A stretch of DNA of 64,000 nt from an uncultured Anaeroplasmataceae bacterium (GCA_934229535.1 CAKQDS010000007.1:10732-74731), one strand, 5' to 3'. Positions 47,001 to 55,490 are shown, counted from the first letter of the stretch. Notes: generated by a model not told the origin, from the letters alone. Made by a program: numbers and translations.

Positions 47001-47452
47001 AGTAATAGCTTCTCACTATTTTTTACAATATATCTTAAATCAACAAGGCACTGACAAAATCTTTTTTGAGGTTCAATATCATCTAGAACACTTTGACTTC
47101 TTGATACAGCAATAATTGCTTCTCTTCCATCATGAACAAGCTTATTAAAGGCCTCCTCAACCTTGCCAACAGGAATTCTTGTTGGCTTAAGAGTTTTAAT
47201 ATAATCACTAATTCTAAAATCTAAGCCTTTAGTGTTTTTTTGAATATTAGCCCAATTATCATAAATATTTTCTAATGATTCTAAAGAATCCGAAAATGTT
47301 TCCTTTAAATCACTAGTATAATCAGTATTCATTATCTTTTCATATTTTTTTTGTGCTTGTGTATTAAAATCAATTTGCATTTGAATTATATCATTTGCTT
47401 CTTCATTATTCTTAATTACAATTTCTTGTGCTCTTTTTATATAATCAGACAT
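44078..47452 (-). CDS. FtsK/SpoIIIE-type ATPase, EssC-like, without membrane or FHA domains
   Basis: 1124 residues. A helical N-terminal region (about 1-230) replaces the FHA domains and two transmembrane helices of EssC. Three RecA-like modules can be traced. The first (about 300-450) is degenerate, with LLFAGLESASESTIGALATT where a P-loop would be. The second (about 540-770) is intact, with VGNTNSGKSS and Walker B FALFIIDEYNQ. The third (about 850-1000) is degenerate, with AFASPSKLYMLERIS and LIFHNVEWL. Linked genes (two Esx-like proteins) argue for protein export rather than DNA translocation. RBS GGGAGG, 20 nt after the upstream membrane protein gene. Confidence 0.85.
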   Translation of the reverse strand: MSDYIKRAQEIVIKNNEEANDIIQMQIDFNTQAQKKYEKIMNTDYTSDLKETFSDSLESLENIYDNWANIQKNTKGLDFRISDYIKTLKPTRIPVGKVEEAFNKLVHDGREAIIAVSRSQSVLDDIEPQKRFCQCLVDLRYIVKNSEKLLLDTGIQAEMLVREEAKVDDFLLKCKETIKNKQAILKKETDYAVSKLNEEINADFKKLNEKLIGNNFSDTADYKFLIGFKKYNPKQNLSNEMIKNIDYLINNPKLWQSTIPVYYNPKDSNGVIIIKASKDILDPFDNSKKLLKLIRNIYFSLSANLPANNLLFAGLESASESTIGALATTISKNLGSKAIISLSSNKANVVANSNDLNDYLKNLNSMANSRSNAINLSDDIDDIFDYNKNNPDNMMPIVLNVINYYPHCLEDNRNAEKGLLEILLRGVNKGILSIVCVDKDSDCPFLSDKKLKADIIEIDDDFNMQFNGAPFTNDILADDFNSEDFYLKLKEREREANILSLNKVIAITENKISRHPLTKFYDKITVPFGMDNDTYYNFTLGSCSNENFTFLVGNTNSGKSSLLHLMILSMAYFYAPDELELYLADFKTDGTNAPEFSKYIKNLDEDNLYIPHIKYLSLKSKTENVLDLFNLINSLHNKRAKQYIKAGVSDMREYNMLPDVKNGKLPKMPFALFIIDEYNQMFKDFDTSNKVSLQLANLIKTVRASGIGIIFSGQSIASDLTSETINQIPNRIVLNLGKDDAIRKVLSCIEFDSNNKYSTELKQKGMALITTDGGIENLRHIKSAFVGNDTQKKNIARRIREKYKNFPETIQVIANEEGLYPLGEGLKCNEFTNENKDKSYEIFNLPIGVSSASLLKTSMVFSTAKSATNYIAFASPSKLYMLERISSLMYLHNVNKNVMYFSNVSEGESFFKGFGNKVSLLRNKISKYTNDFDKANKLSEIYEEYQKREQISNNSSNFNFEPMYLIFHNVEWLYSQNHIISNNQKQEKKENKVDAEDVSILDSLGLGDLGMSIAGIDDDKMEESSKQYGIVEIQDIVKKLYKYGNRYKIFVLVSLETNDYIDKLIDNDTNNKYKDYTIYGSYEEMKSDKTIDSDDGALYVNPYGVKIRAFDIESKANDFWKELK

Positions 47453-47472
47453 ATTAAATCCTCCCTAAACTA

Positions 47473-49182
47473 CTAATTAAAACTTATACCATAACGATTA
47501 AATAGTACCGCTAAAGCTATAATCAAAGGAATTATACTAAAGAAAAAGGCTTCTGTTATACCAGTACTTATTTTTCTATTAGAAAATAATGTAAATATTG
47601 CTGTACTTATAAAAATAGCTATAGAAATAATTGTTAAATTTCTACCAAAGAAAAGCATAACAATTCCAGCAATATTGGCAACATAACCAAGTAGATTATA
47701 AAGATAGAACTCCAATCTTGTCGCTCTTTTGTATCTTATTTTACTTCCAAAATTTGTATGGCTAAAGCATGTAGCTATTGAAGAAATGATAGCTGTTCCA
47801 ACTATACTACCAGCAATAACTAAAGCTCTTATCATTCCCTCAAAATATTCTCTACCTACTATAATAGATAAGATAATTCCACTTGTAAAAATACAAAAGC
47901 AGGCTTCAGATTTAATAGATTTTCGAAGCAGTCTTCTAACTAAAAATATTAAAATTGGACTTGAAAGGGCACAAATACCAAATACAAGCGAATATTCATT
48001 AGGAATAGCTTTTATAAAATATAAAACTAGAGTTATAGCATTAAGTAAAAGATGAACTTTAACATCATTTTGATATTTATCATTTAAAAGCGAATAACGT
48101 GCTGTAAAAGCTCCCATAAACACTAAAGCAATTGCAATAGCATAACAATAATTATTGTAATTACTAGAAAGATAACCATAGATACCAATAGCTATAGCTA
48201 AAATTATTGAAATGATAATTGGAACAATAATTGCAATTCTTCTTCTACGTCTTCTTTGTTTATTTATTTTGATTACCTGAAGCTGTTCTCTTTCTCTTTT
48301 CAAAGCTTCTTCCTTTTGTCTTTGTTCTCTTTCAATTCTATTCTTTTCCTCTTCAGCCTTTATAGCCTCTTCATATTTAATTTTTCTTTTTCTTTCCTCA
48401 TCAAACACTTTATTAGCCATATCATTTAATGTTTGACACATATCTTGCACTTTACTATATTTTTTGGCAAGAGGATTTATCTTAAGTGCTTTAACATTAT
48501 TTGCCCAAGCTAAGCTATGAAAGCTTTCATTAGCTAATGCTATAACCTTCTTATCAAATTCTAAGGCTTCATTTACAAGCTTACATTCTTCCTTTAGGCT
48601 ATCAAGAATAGCTAAATTCTTACATTTAGTTCGTGCCTTTGCAGGCATATCCCTAACAATTTTATCTGTATCCTCTACATCCTTAATCCAATAAGCACTT
48701 CTCACTGCATTTTTCAATTCTAAAATTCTTTGATCTGCTTCATTAGCAGCATCAATTAGCTTTTGAGCTTCTTTAGCTTTAGCTATAGCTTCCTGTTCCT
48801 TTTTTAATTCTTCCTGTTTTTTAGCTTCTGCTATTACCTTTTCTTTAGCAACTCTTGCTTCCAAAGCCTTTCTTGCCTCTTGTTCTTTTTTATCACTAAT
48901 ATCTTTAGCAATAACATATTCAGCTTCACGCTTTAATTGTTCAAAAAGACTGGAATTCATTATTTTTTTAATTATGTCCGCATCAACATTCTTGGTATGA
49001 TCATAAAAATTATTATAATCATTTGCCCAAGAAACATTATGAATAGCCTTAGACCATTTAATTATTTCCTCATCAAGCTTATTTATCCTCTCTCTTAAAG
49101 CTGCTTCATCATTAAAGGCTTTATATTTAGAACTATCTCCGATATTTAAATCAGCAAACATGTCCTTCTTTTTTTCAGCCAT
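47473..49182 (-). CDS. Multi-pass membrane protein with helical W-repeat N-domain (type VII-like locus)
   Basis: 569 residues. The soluble N-terminal 300 residues hold three related helical modules of about 60-90 residues, each with a conserved Trp (SWANDY, AYWIKDV, LAWANNV), joined by charged K/E-rich helices; then an Arg run and about nine transmembrane helices (from about 312). Not a recognised family. Start at 49182 chosen for GAGGAG upstream. First gene of the operon that contains the FtsK-like ATPase and Esx genes, so it is the best candidate for the membrane part of that system. Paralogue of 49328-51580. Confidence 0.75.
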   Translation of the reverse strand: MAEKKKDMFADLNIGDSSKYKAFNDEAALRERINKLDEEIIKWSKAIHNVSWANDYNNFYDHTKNVDADIIKKIMNSSLFEQLKREAEYVIAKDISDKKEQEARKALEARVAKEKVIAEAKKQEELKKEQEAIAKAKEAQKLIDAANEADQRILELKNAVRSAYWIKDVEDTDKIVRDMPAKARTKCKNLAILDSLKEECKLVNEALEFDKKVIALANESFHSLAWANNVKALKINPLAKKYSKVQDMCQTLNDMANKVFDEERKRKIKYEEAIKAEEEKNRIEREQRQKEEALKREREQLQVIKINKQRRRRRRIAIIVPIIISIILAIAIGIYGYLSSNYNNYCYAIAIALVFMGAFTARYSLLNDKYQNDVKVHLLLNAITLVLYFIKAIPNEYSLVFGICALSSPILIFLVRRLLRKSIKSEACFCIFTSGIILSIIVGREYFEGMIRALVIAGSIVGTAIISSIATCFSHTNFGSKIRYKRATRLEFYLYNLLGYVANIAGIVMLFFGRNLTIISIAIFISTAIFTLFSNRKISTGITEAFFFSIIPLIIALAVLFNRYGISFN

Positions 49183-49229
49183 AAAACTCACTCCTCATTA
49201 TTTTTTTAAAAAGTCTTAACCATAAGATA

Positions 49230-49258
49230 ATTATAGTTTATTGATTATGAAAAGTCAA
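49230..49258 (-). promoter_or_regulatory. Promoter of the type VII-like operon
   Basis: TTGACT and TATAAT with a 17-nt spacer on the minus strand; nearly identical to the promoter at 51628-51656. Confidence 0.8.
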
Positions 49259-49280
49259 GAAAACGCCGTTTTTATCAAAT

Positions 49281-49311
49281 AAAAAAGCATATAAGAAATA
49301 ATCCTATATGC
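49281..49311 (-). terminator. Terminator of the 49328-51580 gene
   Basis: GCATATAGGA pairs with TTCTTATATGC (one wobble) and is followed by TTTTTTATTT on the minus strand. Similar in sequence to the terminator at 51674-51704. Confidence 0.8.
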
Positions 49312-49327
49312 CAAATTTACGACAGTC

Positions 49328-51580
49328 CTAATCCTTTAAATAAATCATTTGATAATTCATCTTATAATCCCATGGCTTAAAAACAAAATTATCTGTTTCA
49401 GCCTTTATTACCTTAGCCCAATCAGCACTGGTTCCATTATAATAAATATACTTAACACTTGTACAAAATTCAAATGCACTTTGATTTATAGTCTTTAATG
49501 ATGAACCTAATACAATAGAATCAAAGCTAGTATTACCAAAGGCATGAGAATCAATCACTGTTACACTATCTGGTAAAATAAGCTTATAATCACTATTATT
49601 GTTATCAAGCTTTTGACAATCATAAAAAGCAAATTCGCCAATATAATTAAGCTTTGAATCACTAGCAAATTCTACATTTTCTAATTTTTTACATCTTAAG
49701 AAGGCATTATATCTGATTTTTTCAACGCTTGAAGAAATAATAACATTTTTAACCTTCTTACCAGGACCAGCAGTACATTTCTTTCCTATTTCAACAATTC
49801 CTTCAGGAACAACTAAGGTATCAGATGTTCCATAATAATGAACTAATACATTATTCTTAATAACATAATCCTTAATTCCCCAATGAAAAAATAACAACAA
49901 AAGTGATGTAGCTACTGGAATTGCATACAAAAATGAAAGTAATATGTAATCATCATTGTTTTCTATTATATAAAATATTGTTAAAATAGCAGAGCTTACA
50001 AATACAAATGCGGCAATAGTTGTTTGAACTCTTCCTAAAAATAACATAACAACACCACAAATACTAGCTACTAAGCCAATGATCATATACCACATTAAGC
50101 CTGTACAACGATCATCATATTCATTATTACTAAATTTAGTAATTAAAGATGTTGCAAGAGAAGAAATTAATATTATAGCACCCATTACTAAGCCCATAAC
50201 AATTCCACTAAATAGCTTTGTTGAAATTACAATTGCTAAAATATTACCACTAATAAAAATTGAAACACCACTACTAATTTTAATTCCCAAAGCCTTAAAT
50301 CTTGCAAAAATGGTTACGATAGAGCTTAAAAATGCCCAGCCTGATAAAATTATTGCATATTCCTTAGGAATTGCTTCAACAAAAATTAAACCAAGACCAA
50401 TAACGGCCAATAAGGAATGAACAACAACATCGAATGGTGATTTAATTCTTGATGTTGCAAATTGCAAAGTAAATATAACAATAAGAAAAATACCAAGTGC
50501 TCCAGCAAAGCAATAATTTTGATAATCCTTAAAAATAAAGCCAAGACCAACTGCCACTAAAGCTAAAATAAGTCCTAAAACAATTGGCACAAGTGTTATA
50601 ATTTTGTTTTTGATTTTCTCTAGCTTTAAGGCCTTAGCAGCTGCAATTTCTTCTTGACGCTTTCTTTCGGCCTCCGCTTTTAAGGCTTCCTCTTTAGCAA
50701 TTCTTGCTTCCTCTTCTTTTTTCTTTTTCTCCAAAGCAGCCTTCTTAGCTTCTTCCTTCTTTAAGGCCAAAGCTTCTTCATCCTTAGCTTTTTGTTCGGC
50801 AACAATCTTATTTGCCATAGCCTTTATTTCTAAATAAAGAGGTTGCTCATTACTATATTTTTTAGCAAGCATACTTATTTCAAGACTTAAAACCTTGGAA
50901 GCCCACGTACTATTTTGCGTTTTAGCTTTTGCTAAAGCTTTAACATTTTTATCAAAATCAAGTGCTTCATTAACCGTCTCACATTCTTCTTTCAATTCTG
51001 TAAGCATTCCTAAATTTTTACATTTAGCTCGAGACTTTGGTGAAATTTCGCTAACAAATTTATCAGTAGCATAAACATCATTTACCCAGTACGCACTTCT
51101 TATAGCTTTACTTAAATCTAAAATTCTTTGATCTGCTTCATTAGCATCAGCAATTATCTTTTGAGCTTCTCTAGCTTTAGCTAGATTCTCTTGTTCTTTC
51201 TTTAATTCCGCTTGTCTTTTAGCTTCTGCTAAAGATTTTTCTTTAGCAATTCTTGCTTCTTCTTGTTTTTTTGCTTCTTCTTGTTTTTTCCTTTCAAGAT
51301 CCTTGGCAATTATATAATCCGCTTCACGCTTTAATTGCTCAAAAAGGCTCGCATTCATAATTTTTGTAATTATGTCAATATCAATGCTTTTTGTGTGCTC
51401 ATAAAAGCTCTTATAATCATTTGCCCATAAAATATTATGTTCTTGATTAGACCATCTAGTTATTTCTTCATCGAGCTTATTGATTCTTTCTCTTAATGTT
51501 GCCTCATCATTAAAAGCTTTATATTTAGAACTATTACCAACATTCAAATCAGCAAACATGTCCTTTTTTTTCTCGCTCAT
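49328..51580 (-). CDS. Paralogous W-repeat membrane protein with C-terminal BspA-like repeats
   Basis: 750 residues. The N-terminus (MFADLNVGNSSKYKAFNDE...) is closely similar to the 47473-49182 protein, including the three Trp-containing helical modules (LWANDY, AYWVNDV, TWASKV). Long K/E/A-rich helices and about ten transmembrane helices (from about 325) follow. A C-terminal domain of about 175 residues carries LRR_5/BspA repeats (LPDSVTVIDSHAFGNTSFDSI, YIYYNGTSADWAKVI) absent from the paralogue. Own promoter and terminator; RBS AAGGAG. Role unknown. Confidence 0.75.
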   Translation of the reverse strand: MSEKKKDMFADLNVGNSSKYKAFNDEATLRERINKLDEEITRWSNQEHNILWANDYKSFYEHTKSIDIDIITKIMNASLFEQLKREADYIIAKDLERKKQEEAKKQEEARIAKEKSLAEAKRQAELKKEQENLAKAREAQKIIADANEADQRILDLSKAIRSAYWVNDVYATDKFVSEISPKSRAKCKNLGMLTELKEECETVNEALDFDKNVKALAKAKTQNSTWASKVLSLEISMLAKKYSNEQPLYLEIKAMANKIVAEQKAKDEEALALKKEEAKKAALEKKKKEEEARIAKEEALKAEAERKRQEEIAAAKALKLEKIKNKIITLVPIVLGLILALVAVGLGFIFKDYQNYCFAGALGIFLIVIFTLQFATSRIKSPFDVVVHSLLAVIGLGLIFVEAIPKEYAIILSGWAFLSSIVTIFARFKALGIKISSGVSIFISGNILAIVISTKLFSGIVMGLVMGAIILISSLATSLITKFSNNEYDDRCTGLMWYMIIGLVASICGVVMLFLGRVQTTIAAFVFVSSAILTIFYIIENNDDYILLSFLYAIPVATSLLLLFFHWGIKDYVIKNNVLVHYYGTSDTLVVPEGIVEIGKKCTAGPGKKVKNVIISSSVEKIRYNAFLRCKKLENVEFASDSKLNYIGEFAFYDCQKLDNNNSDYKLILPDSVTVIDSHAFGNTSFDSIVLGSSLKTINQSAFEFCTSVKYIYYNGTSADWAKVIKAETDNFVFKPWDYKMNYQMIYLKD

Positions 51581-51627
51581 AAAAACTCACTCCTTATTAA
51601 TATTTCAATTGCTTCTTACATAAATTA

Positions 51628-51656
51628 ATTATAGTTTATAAAATATAAAAAGTCAA
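51628..51656 (-). promoter_or_regulatory. Promoter of the 49328-51580 gene
   Basis: TTGACT and TATAAT with a 17-nt spacer ending in AAAC, as in the promoter at 49230-49258. Confidence 0.8.
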
Positions 51657-51673
51657 GAAAATGCTTTTTTTGC

Positions 51674-51704
51674 AAAGAAAAAGCATATAGGAAATCCTAT
51701 ACGC
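51674..51704 (-). terminator. Terminator of the 51712-52870 gene pair
   Basis: GCGTATAGG / CCTATATGC stem with a 4-nt loop and TTTTTCTTT on the minus strand. Confidence 0.8.
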
Positions 51705-51711
51705 CATTAGT

Positions 51712-52359
51712 TTATTCTTCAGTTTTATTTTCTTCAACAGCTTCTTGTTTGCTATCTTCATTAATAAGATTAGTACAAAAATAAGTAATTTGACTTACAA
51801 ATCCTAATTCAATAGCTAAAATTAGCATTTCCATTCCCTTATAAGAAGAAATAAGATGCTTAGTAGTATTTGATATATATGTTGTTTCAGCTTCTAAATT
51901 TGCAAGTGCAGTATTTATAGAAACAAATGAAGTATATAGTGTTATTAAATTTAATGTCAAAATAACAATTACTACAATTGATCCCCATTTTTTATCCTTT
52001 AAAGCAAATACATAGGCAACAACTAATAATGCAATTTCAAGTATACTAATTAAGCTTGGATTGGTAGTAGTTTCTTCTGTTGTTGAGAAAATACCAGTTA
52101 AAATTGTCGAAAATAAATTTACACCAACTAATAATATTATCATTGAAATTAATAAGAACATCTTATTGTCCTTCTTCAATAACGTTACAAGTAAAAAGCC
52201 AACACATAATAGTGCAAGTGCAGCTACAATAGTTATAGCATTTAAATTTAAGGCAATCTTAATTTCCTTTGTTTTTAATAAAGCAATTCCCACAATTGCT
52301 AAAATGGTTGCTACAAAAGCTAAAGATGTTGCAGCAATCTTACAGATTAATTTCTTCAT
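51712..52359 (-). CDS. Membrane protein, unknown (six helices)
   Basis: 215 residues with about six transmembrane helices and an acidic C-terminal tail (EDSKQEAVEENKTEE). No family recognised. Overlaps the end of the upstream membrane protein gene by 20 nt, so the two are co-translated. Adjacent to the type VII-like genes, but a functional link is unproven. Confidence 0.6.
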   Translation of the reverse strand: MKKLICKIAATSLAFVATILAIVGIALLKTKEIKIALNLNAITIVAALALLCVGFLLVTLLKKDNKMFLLISMIILLVGVNLFSTILTGIFSTTEETTTNPSLISILEIALLVVAYVFALKDKKWGSIVVIVILTLNLITLYTSFVSINTALANLEAETTYISNTTKHLISSYKGMEMLILAIELGFVSQITYFCTNLINEDSKQEAVEENKTEE

Positions 52360-52870
52360 TTTCTTTATTATTCTCCTCTTTGATGAATAATGGCAATGCT
52401 AATTGGCTAATTATTAAAAGCATAGCCATTTGATAAATTGATGCATTTAAAGCAAAGCATAGGCTATAAGCTCCAAATGCAATTAACAAAACCTTTAAAG
52501 CATTTAAAGTCTTGTTGCTAAACATACTAATAATCCATAATATTAAGATAGCAACACTTAATACTAGTAAAGGCATATTGACAAACTTAGGATTATTGTA
52601 TAATATTTCTAAATAGCTTATTGCTCTACCAGTTAAAAATAATATACCAGGCACTTTCATATCAGTTATGGTATACTTGTTCTTTAGTGACAAGACAAAC
52701 ATAATAACTACTGAAGCAAAAATTAAAGCATATGAAGCAAGATTAACAAAATCAATTTCATCAATATTTTGATCTAAAAATCCTGCCATATTAATAATTA
52801 AAAATATTCCCGCAATGCTAGAAAGCACAATATTTATTGCTTTAAGATTTTGTTTTATTTTTTGACACAT
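52340..52870 (-). CDS. Membrane protein, unknown (five to six helices)
   Basis: 176 residues, hydrophobic, with helices near 13-30, 40-60, 73-90, 96-113 and 120-160. No family recognised. RBS AAAGGAG before the ATG, extended -10 (TGA then TATAAT, 52897-52902) upstream. Forms a two-gene unit with 51712-52359. Confidence 0.6.
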   Translation of the reverse strand: MCQKIKQNLKAINIVLSSIAGIFLIINMAGFLDQNIDEIDFVNLASYALIFASVVIMFVLSLKNKYTITDMKVPGILFLTGRAISYLEILYNNPKFVNMPLLVLSVAILILWIISMFSNKTLNALKVLLIAFGAYSLCFALNASIYQMAMLLIISQLALPLFIKEENNKENEEINL

Positions 52871-52913
52871 AAAATTCTCTCCTTTCTATTAATTTCATTA
52901 TATCATTTTTTTA

Positions 52914-52942
52914 AAAAAAGAAAAGAACTAAAAAGTTCTTTT
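52914..52942 (-). terminator. glmU terminator overlapping the stop codon
   Basis: AAAAGAACT / AGTTCTTTT stem with a 4-nt loop, then CTTTTTTT on the minus strand. The last codons of glmU and its TAG lie inside the stem and loop. Confidence 0.85.
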
Positions 52943-54214
52943 AATAAAATCATTTTCTTTCGTATCATTACTTACTGTACATCCAGCAGCAATGAAGGTG
53001 TTTTTAGCAATATTTATAGGTGCAATTAAATTAACATTACTACCAATAAAAGCATTATCCTGTATAATTGTTTGATGCTTTTTATTTCCATCAAAATTAC
53101 AGGTTACAACACCACAACCAAAATTAACATCATTACCGCATTTAGTATCACCTATATAGGTTAAATGAGCACATTTAGTATTATTATTAATTTCTGATTT
53201 TTTAATTTCCACAAAATTGCCTATTCTTACGTTATCACAAATTATAGTTTCCTCTCTTATATTAGCATAAGGCCCTACATTAGTAAAATTACCTATTATT
53301 GATTTATTAACTACGCTTTTATAAATATTTGAATTCTTTCCAACTTTAGAATTATTTATGTCACTATCAGTAATAATAGAATTTTCATCAATATCCGTAT
53401 TCCCAAAAATTCTAACATTACCAGAAATTCTTACACCTTTAGCAATTCTAACATTTATTCCAATGCTTGTTGTTTCTATATTAGCTATTCTTACACCATT
53501 TTTAATATGCTCCAAAATTATTTTTTTCCTTAAATCAGCTTCAAGCTTTAAAAGCTCATTCATTGTATTAGTTCCCTTAATCTCTTCACTTAAATATAGG
53601 ATACTTTTATATTCGTCACAATATTTAAAAATATCAGTGAAATAAAATTCTTTACCTACAGCATTAATTCCAACATGATTAATTTTATTCCTTAGTACAT
53701 CGGTATTAAACATATATACGCCACTATTTTTTATACCTTCATCACAATTTCGTTCTGAGGCTTCAATAATTCTTGCTTTATTTTTTGAATAAATGATTTT
53801 TCCATAGCTTTGTAGATCCTTGCTATAGCATCCAACCAAAGTAATATCTGCATAGTTATTATGATGATAATCAATAATATTTTCTAGCAATTTTGAAGAA
53901 AAAATAGGACTATCACCAGGAATAATTATACACTCATCACCACTTGCTACTTTAAGTCCCCATTTAATCGCATCACACGTTCCTAAAATATCTGCTTGAT
54001 GAACAAAATTAACATCATTTGTTATTTCAATTCTTTCTTTTAATTCTTTTTCTTTATATGAAGTGACACAAATTATTTCCTTATCCTTTATTTTTCTTAT
54101 AGATTCAAGTGTATAATTAATTAACGCCTTATCAATTATTTCAAGCGAGCATTTTTGCTCCAGAATATTCATTCTGCTCCCTCTACCCGCCGCTAAAATT
54201 ATGAAGCTTATCAT
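52928..54214 (-). CDS. glmU: Bifunctional UDP-N-acetylglucosamine pyrophosphorylase / glucosamine-1-phosphate acetyltransferase
   Basis: Last two steps to UDP-GlcNAc, the precursor of peptidoglycan and surface glycans. 428 residues, slightly short of the usual 450-460. N-terminal uridyltransferase with FIILAAGRGSRM and IIPGDSPIFS; C-terminal left-handed beta-helix hexapeptide repeats (from about 240) with the acetyltransferase site HLTYIGDTKCG...NFGCGVVTCNFDG. Starts immediately after the glmM stop, with GGGGGA as RBS. Confidence 0.94.
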   Translation of the reverse strand: MISFIILAAGRGSRMNILEQKCSLEIIDKALINYTLESIRKIKDKEIICVTSYKEKELKERIEITNDVNFVHQADILGTCDAIKWGLKVASGDECIIIPGDSPIFSSKLLENIIDYHHNNYADITLVGCYSKDLQSYGKIIYSKNKARIIEASERNCDEGIKNSGVYMFNTDVLRNKINHVGINAVGKEFYFTDIFKYCDEYKSILYLSEEIKGTNTMNELLKLEADLRKKIILEHIKNGVRIANIETTSIGINVRIAKGVRISGNVRIFGNTDIDENSIITDSDINNSKVGKNSNIYKSVVNKSIIGNFTNVGPYANIREETIICDNVRIGNFVEIKKSEINNNTKCAHLTYIGDTKCGNDVNFGCGVVTCNFDGNKKHQTIIQDNAFIGSNVNLIAPINIAKNTFIAAGCTVSNDTKENDFIKRTF

Positions 54215-55438
54215 TTAAATTCCCCCTAAATAATCATCAATATTTTTTTTATATTTATAAATTTCTTTCTTATTTTTTAAAGATATATATACTCTTAATA
54301 CATCCTCAGTTCCTGACTTTCTAATAATAATCTTCCCATCAATTTTTTCATTTAACATAGATTCAAATTTATTAATTTCTAATGCATTTTTCTTTATTAA
54401 AGAATTATTAATTGTATAATTAAGCTCATCATATCTTTGATAATCAAATAATTTATTCACTGGTAATCCATAATAATTTATAATTTTGTTTAATAATGTA
54501 ATCATATATAAGCCATCACCATATGGCAAAATATCTTTTAATATTATATGTCCCGATGGCTCCGCTCCAATATCCCCTTCTAGTAAATTTTTGTCACCAA
54601 CATCACATAGATAAACATCAGCCATTTCTCTTATTTTATTTACCACACCAATATTACTCATTTTTGACATTATGATTTTTTTCAACTTGATATTGTTATC
54701 CTTATAAAATTTTAAAATCAAGTATAAAATATCATCACCATAATAAACTCTATCCTTATCAGCTAAAATAATGCGATCACCATCGCCATCCAAAGCATAT
54801 CCGTAATCATAATTATGCTTATTTAAATATTTTATTAGATAATCAGGATTAACCGATCCAACACCTTTGTTAATATTTTTACCATTTGGCTTAGAAGCAA
54901 TTGTATTAGAGAATAATTTTTTAGCAATTTTTGATGTTGCTCCATTACTACAATCAATAACATATTTATAGTTTGTCTTAATTATATTCTGCTTTAAAAA
55001 GCTTAAATATATTTTATCCTTAAATTTGTTGACTTTTTTTAAATGGAAATCAAAATATTTTACATCATCTATTTCTTCTTCTAATTTATTTTCTAAATCA
55101 GCACTTATTTTCTCACCATTCAAAAAAATTTTTACACCATTATCATAATATAAATTATGACTTGCAGTTATACTCACCCCTAATGCTTGATATTTAAGGC
55201 TATAATACATTATTCCTGGTGTTGGCATTATTTTTAAATTATATACTCTCATTTTTTTTGAAGTAGCCCCTATAGCTAAAGCTCTTAAAAGCTCATCGCC
55301 AAAATATCTACTATCATAGCCAACAAACAAAACATTATTGTTCAAAATAGCTAAAGCCCTACCAATTTTATATAAGAGCTTCAAGGTTATATATTCATTT
55401 GTTTTACCTCTTATACCGTCAGTTTTAAAATATTTCAT
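54215..55438 (-). CDS. glmM: Phosphoglucosamine mutase
   Basis: Converts glucosamine-6-phosphate to the 1-phosphate for GlmU. 407 residues, about 40 short of typical. Opening MKYFKTDGIRG, phosphoserine loop SITASHNLYYDNGVK, metal loop DGDGDRI, EPSGHIIL and the phosphate loop IRKSGTEDVLRV. Pairing with glmU supports the GlmM assignment over PgcA. No Shine-Dalgarno precedes the ATG, and CATAAT occurs 7 nt upstream, so the mRNA may be leaderless. Confidence 0.92.
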   Translation of the reverse strand: MKYFKTDGIRGKTNEYITLKLLYKIGRALAILNNNVLFVGYDSRYFGDELLRALAIGATSKKMRVYNLKIMPTPGIMYYSLKYQALGVSITASHNLYYDNGVKIFLNGEKISADLENKLEEEIDDVKYFDFHLKKVNKFKDKIYLSFLKQNIIKTNYKYVIDCSNGATSKIAKKLFSNTIASKPNGKNINKGVGSVNPDYLIKYLNKHNYDYGYALDGDGDRIILADKDRVYYGDDILYLILKFYKDNNIKLKKIIMSKMSNIGVVNKIREMADVYLCDVGDKNLLEGDIGAEPSGHIILKDILPYGDGLYMITLLNKIINYYGLPVNKLFDYQRYDELNYTINNSLIKKNALEINKFESMLNEKIDGKIIIRKSGTEDVLRVYISLKNKKEIYKYKKNIDDYLGGI

Positions 55439-55460
55439 ACTAGAGATTATGCATTATGTC

Positions 55461-55490
55461 AAAAAAAAATCACTATTTAAAATAGTGATT
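55461..55490 (-). terminator. Terminator of the GH28-AEC operon
   Basis: AATCACTATT / AATAGTGATT stem with a 3-nt loop and nine T on the minus strand, 1-2 nt past the AEC stop. Confidence 0.9.
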
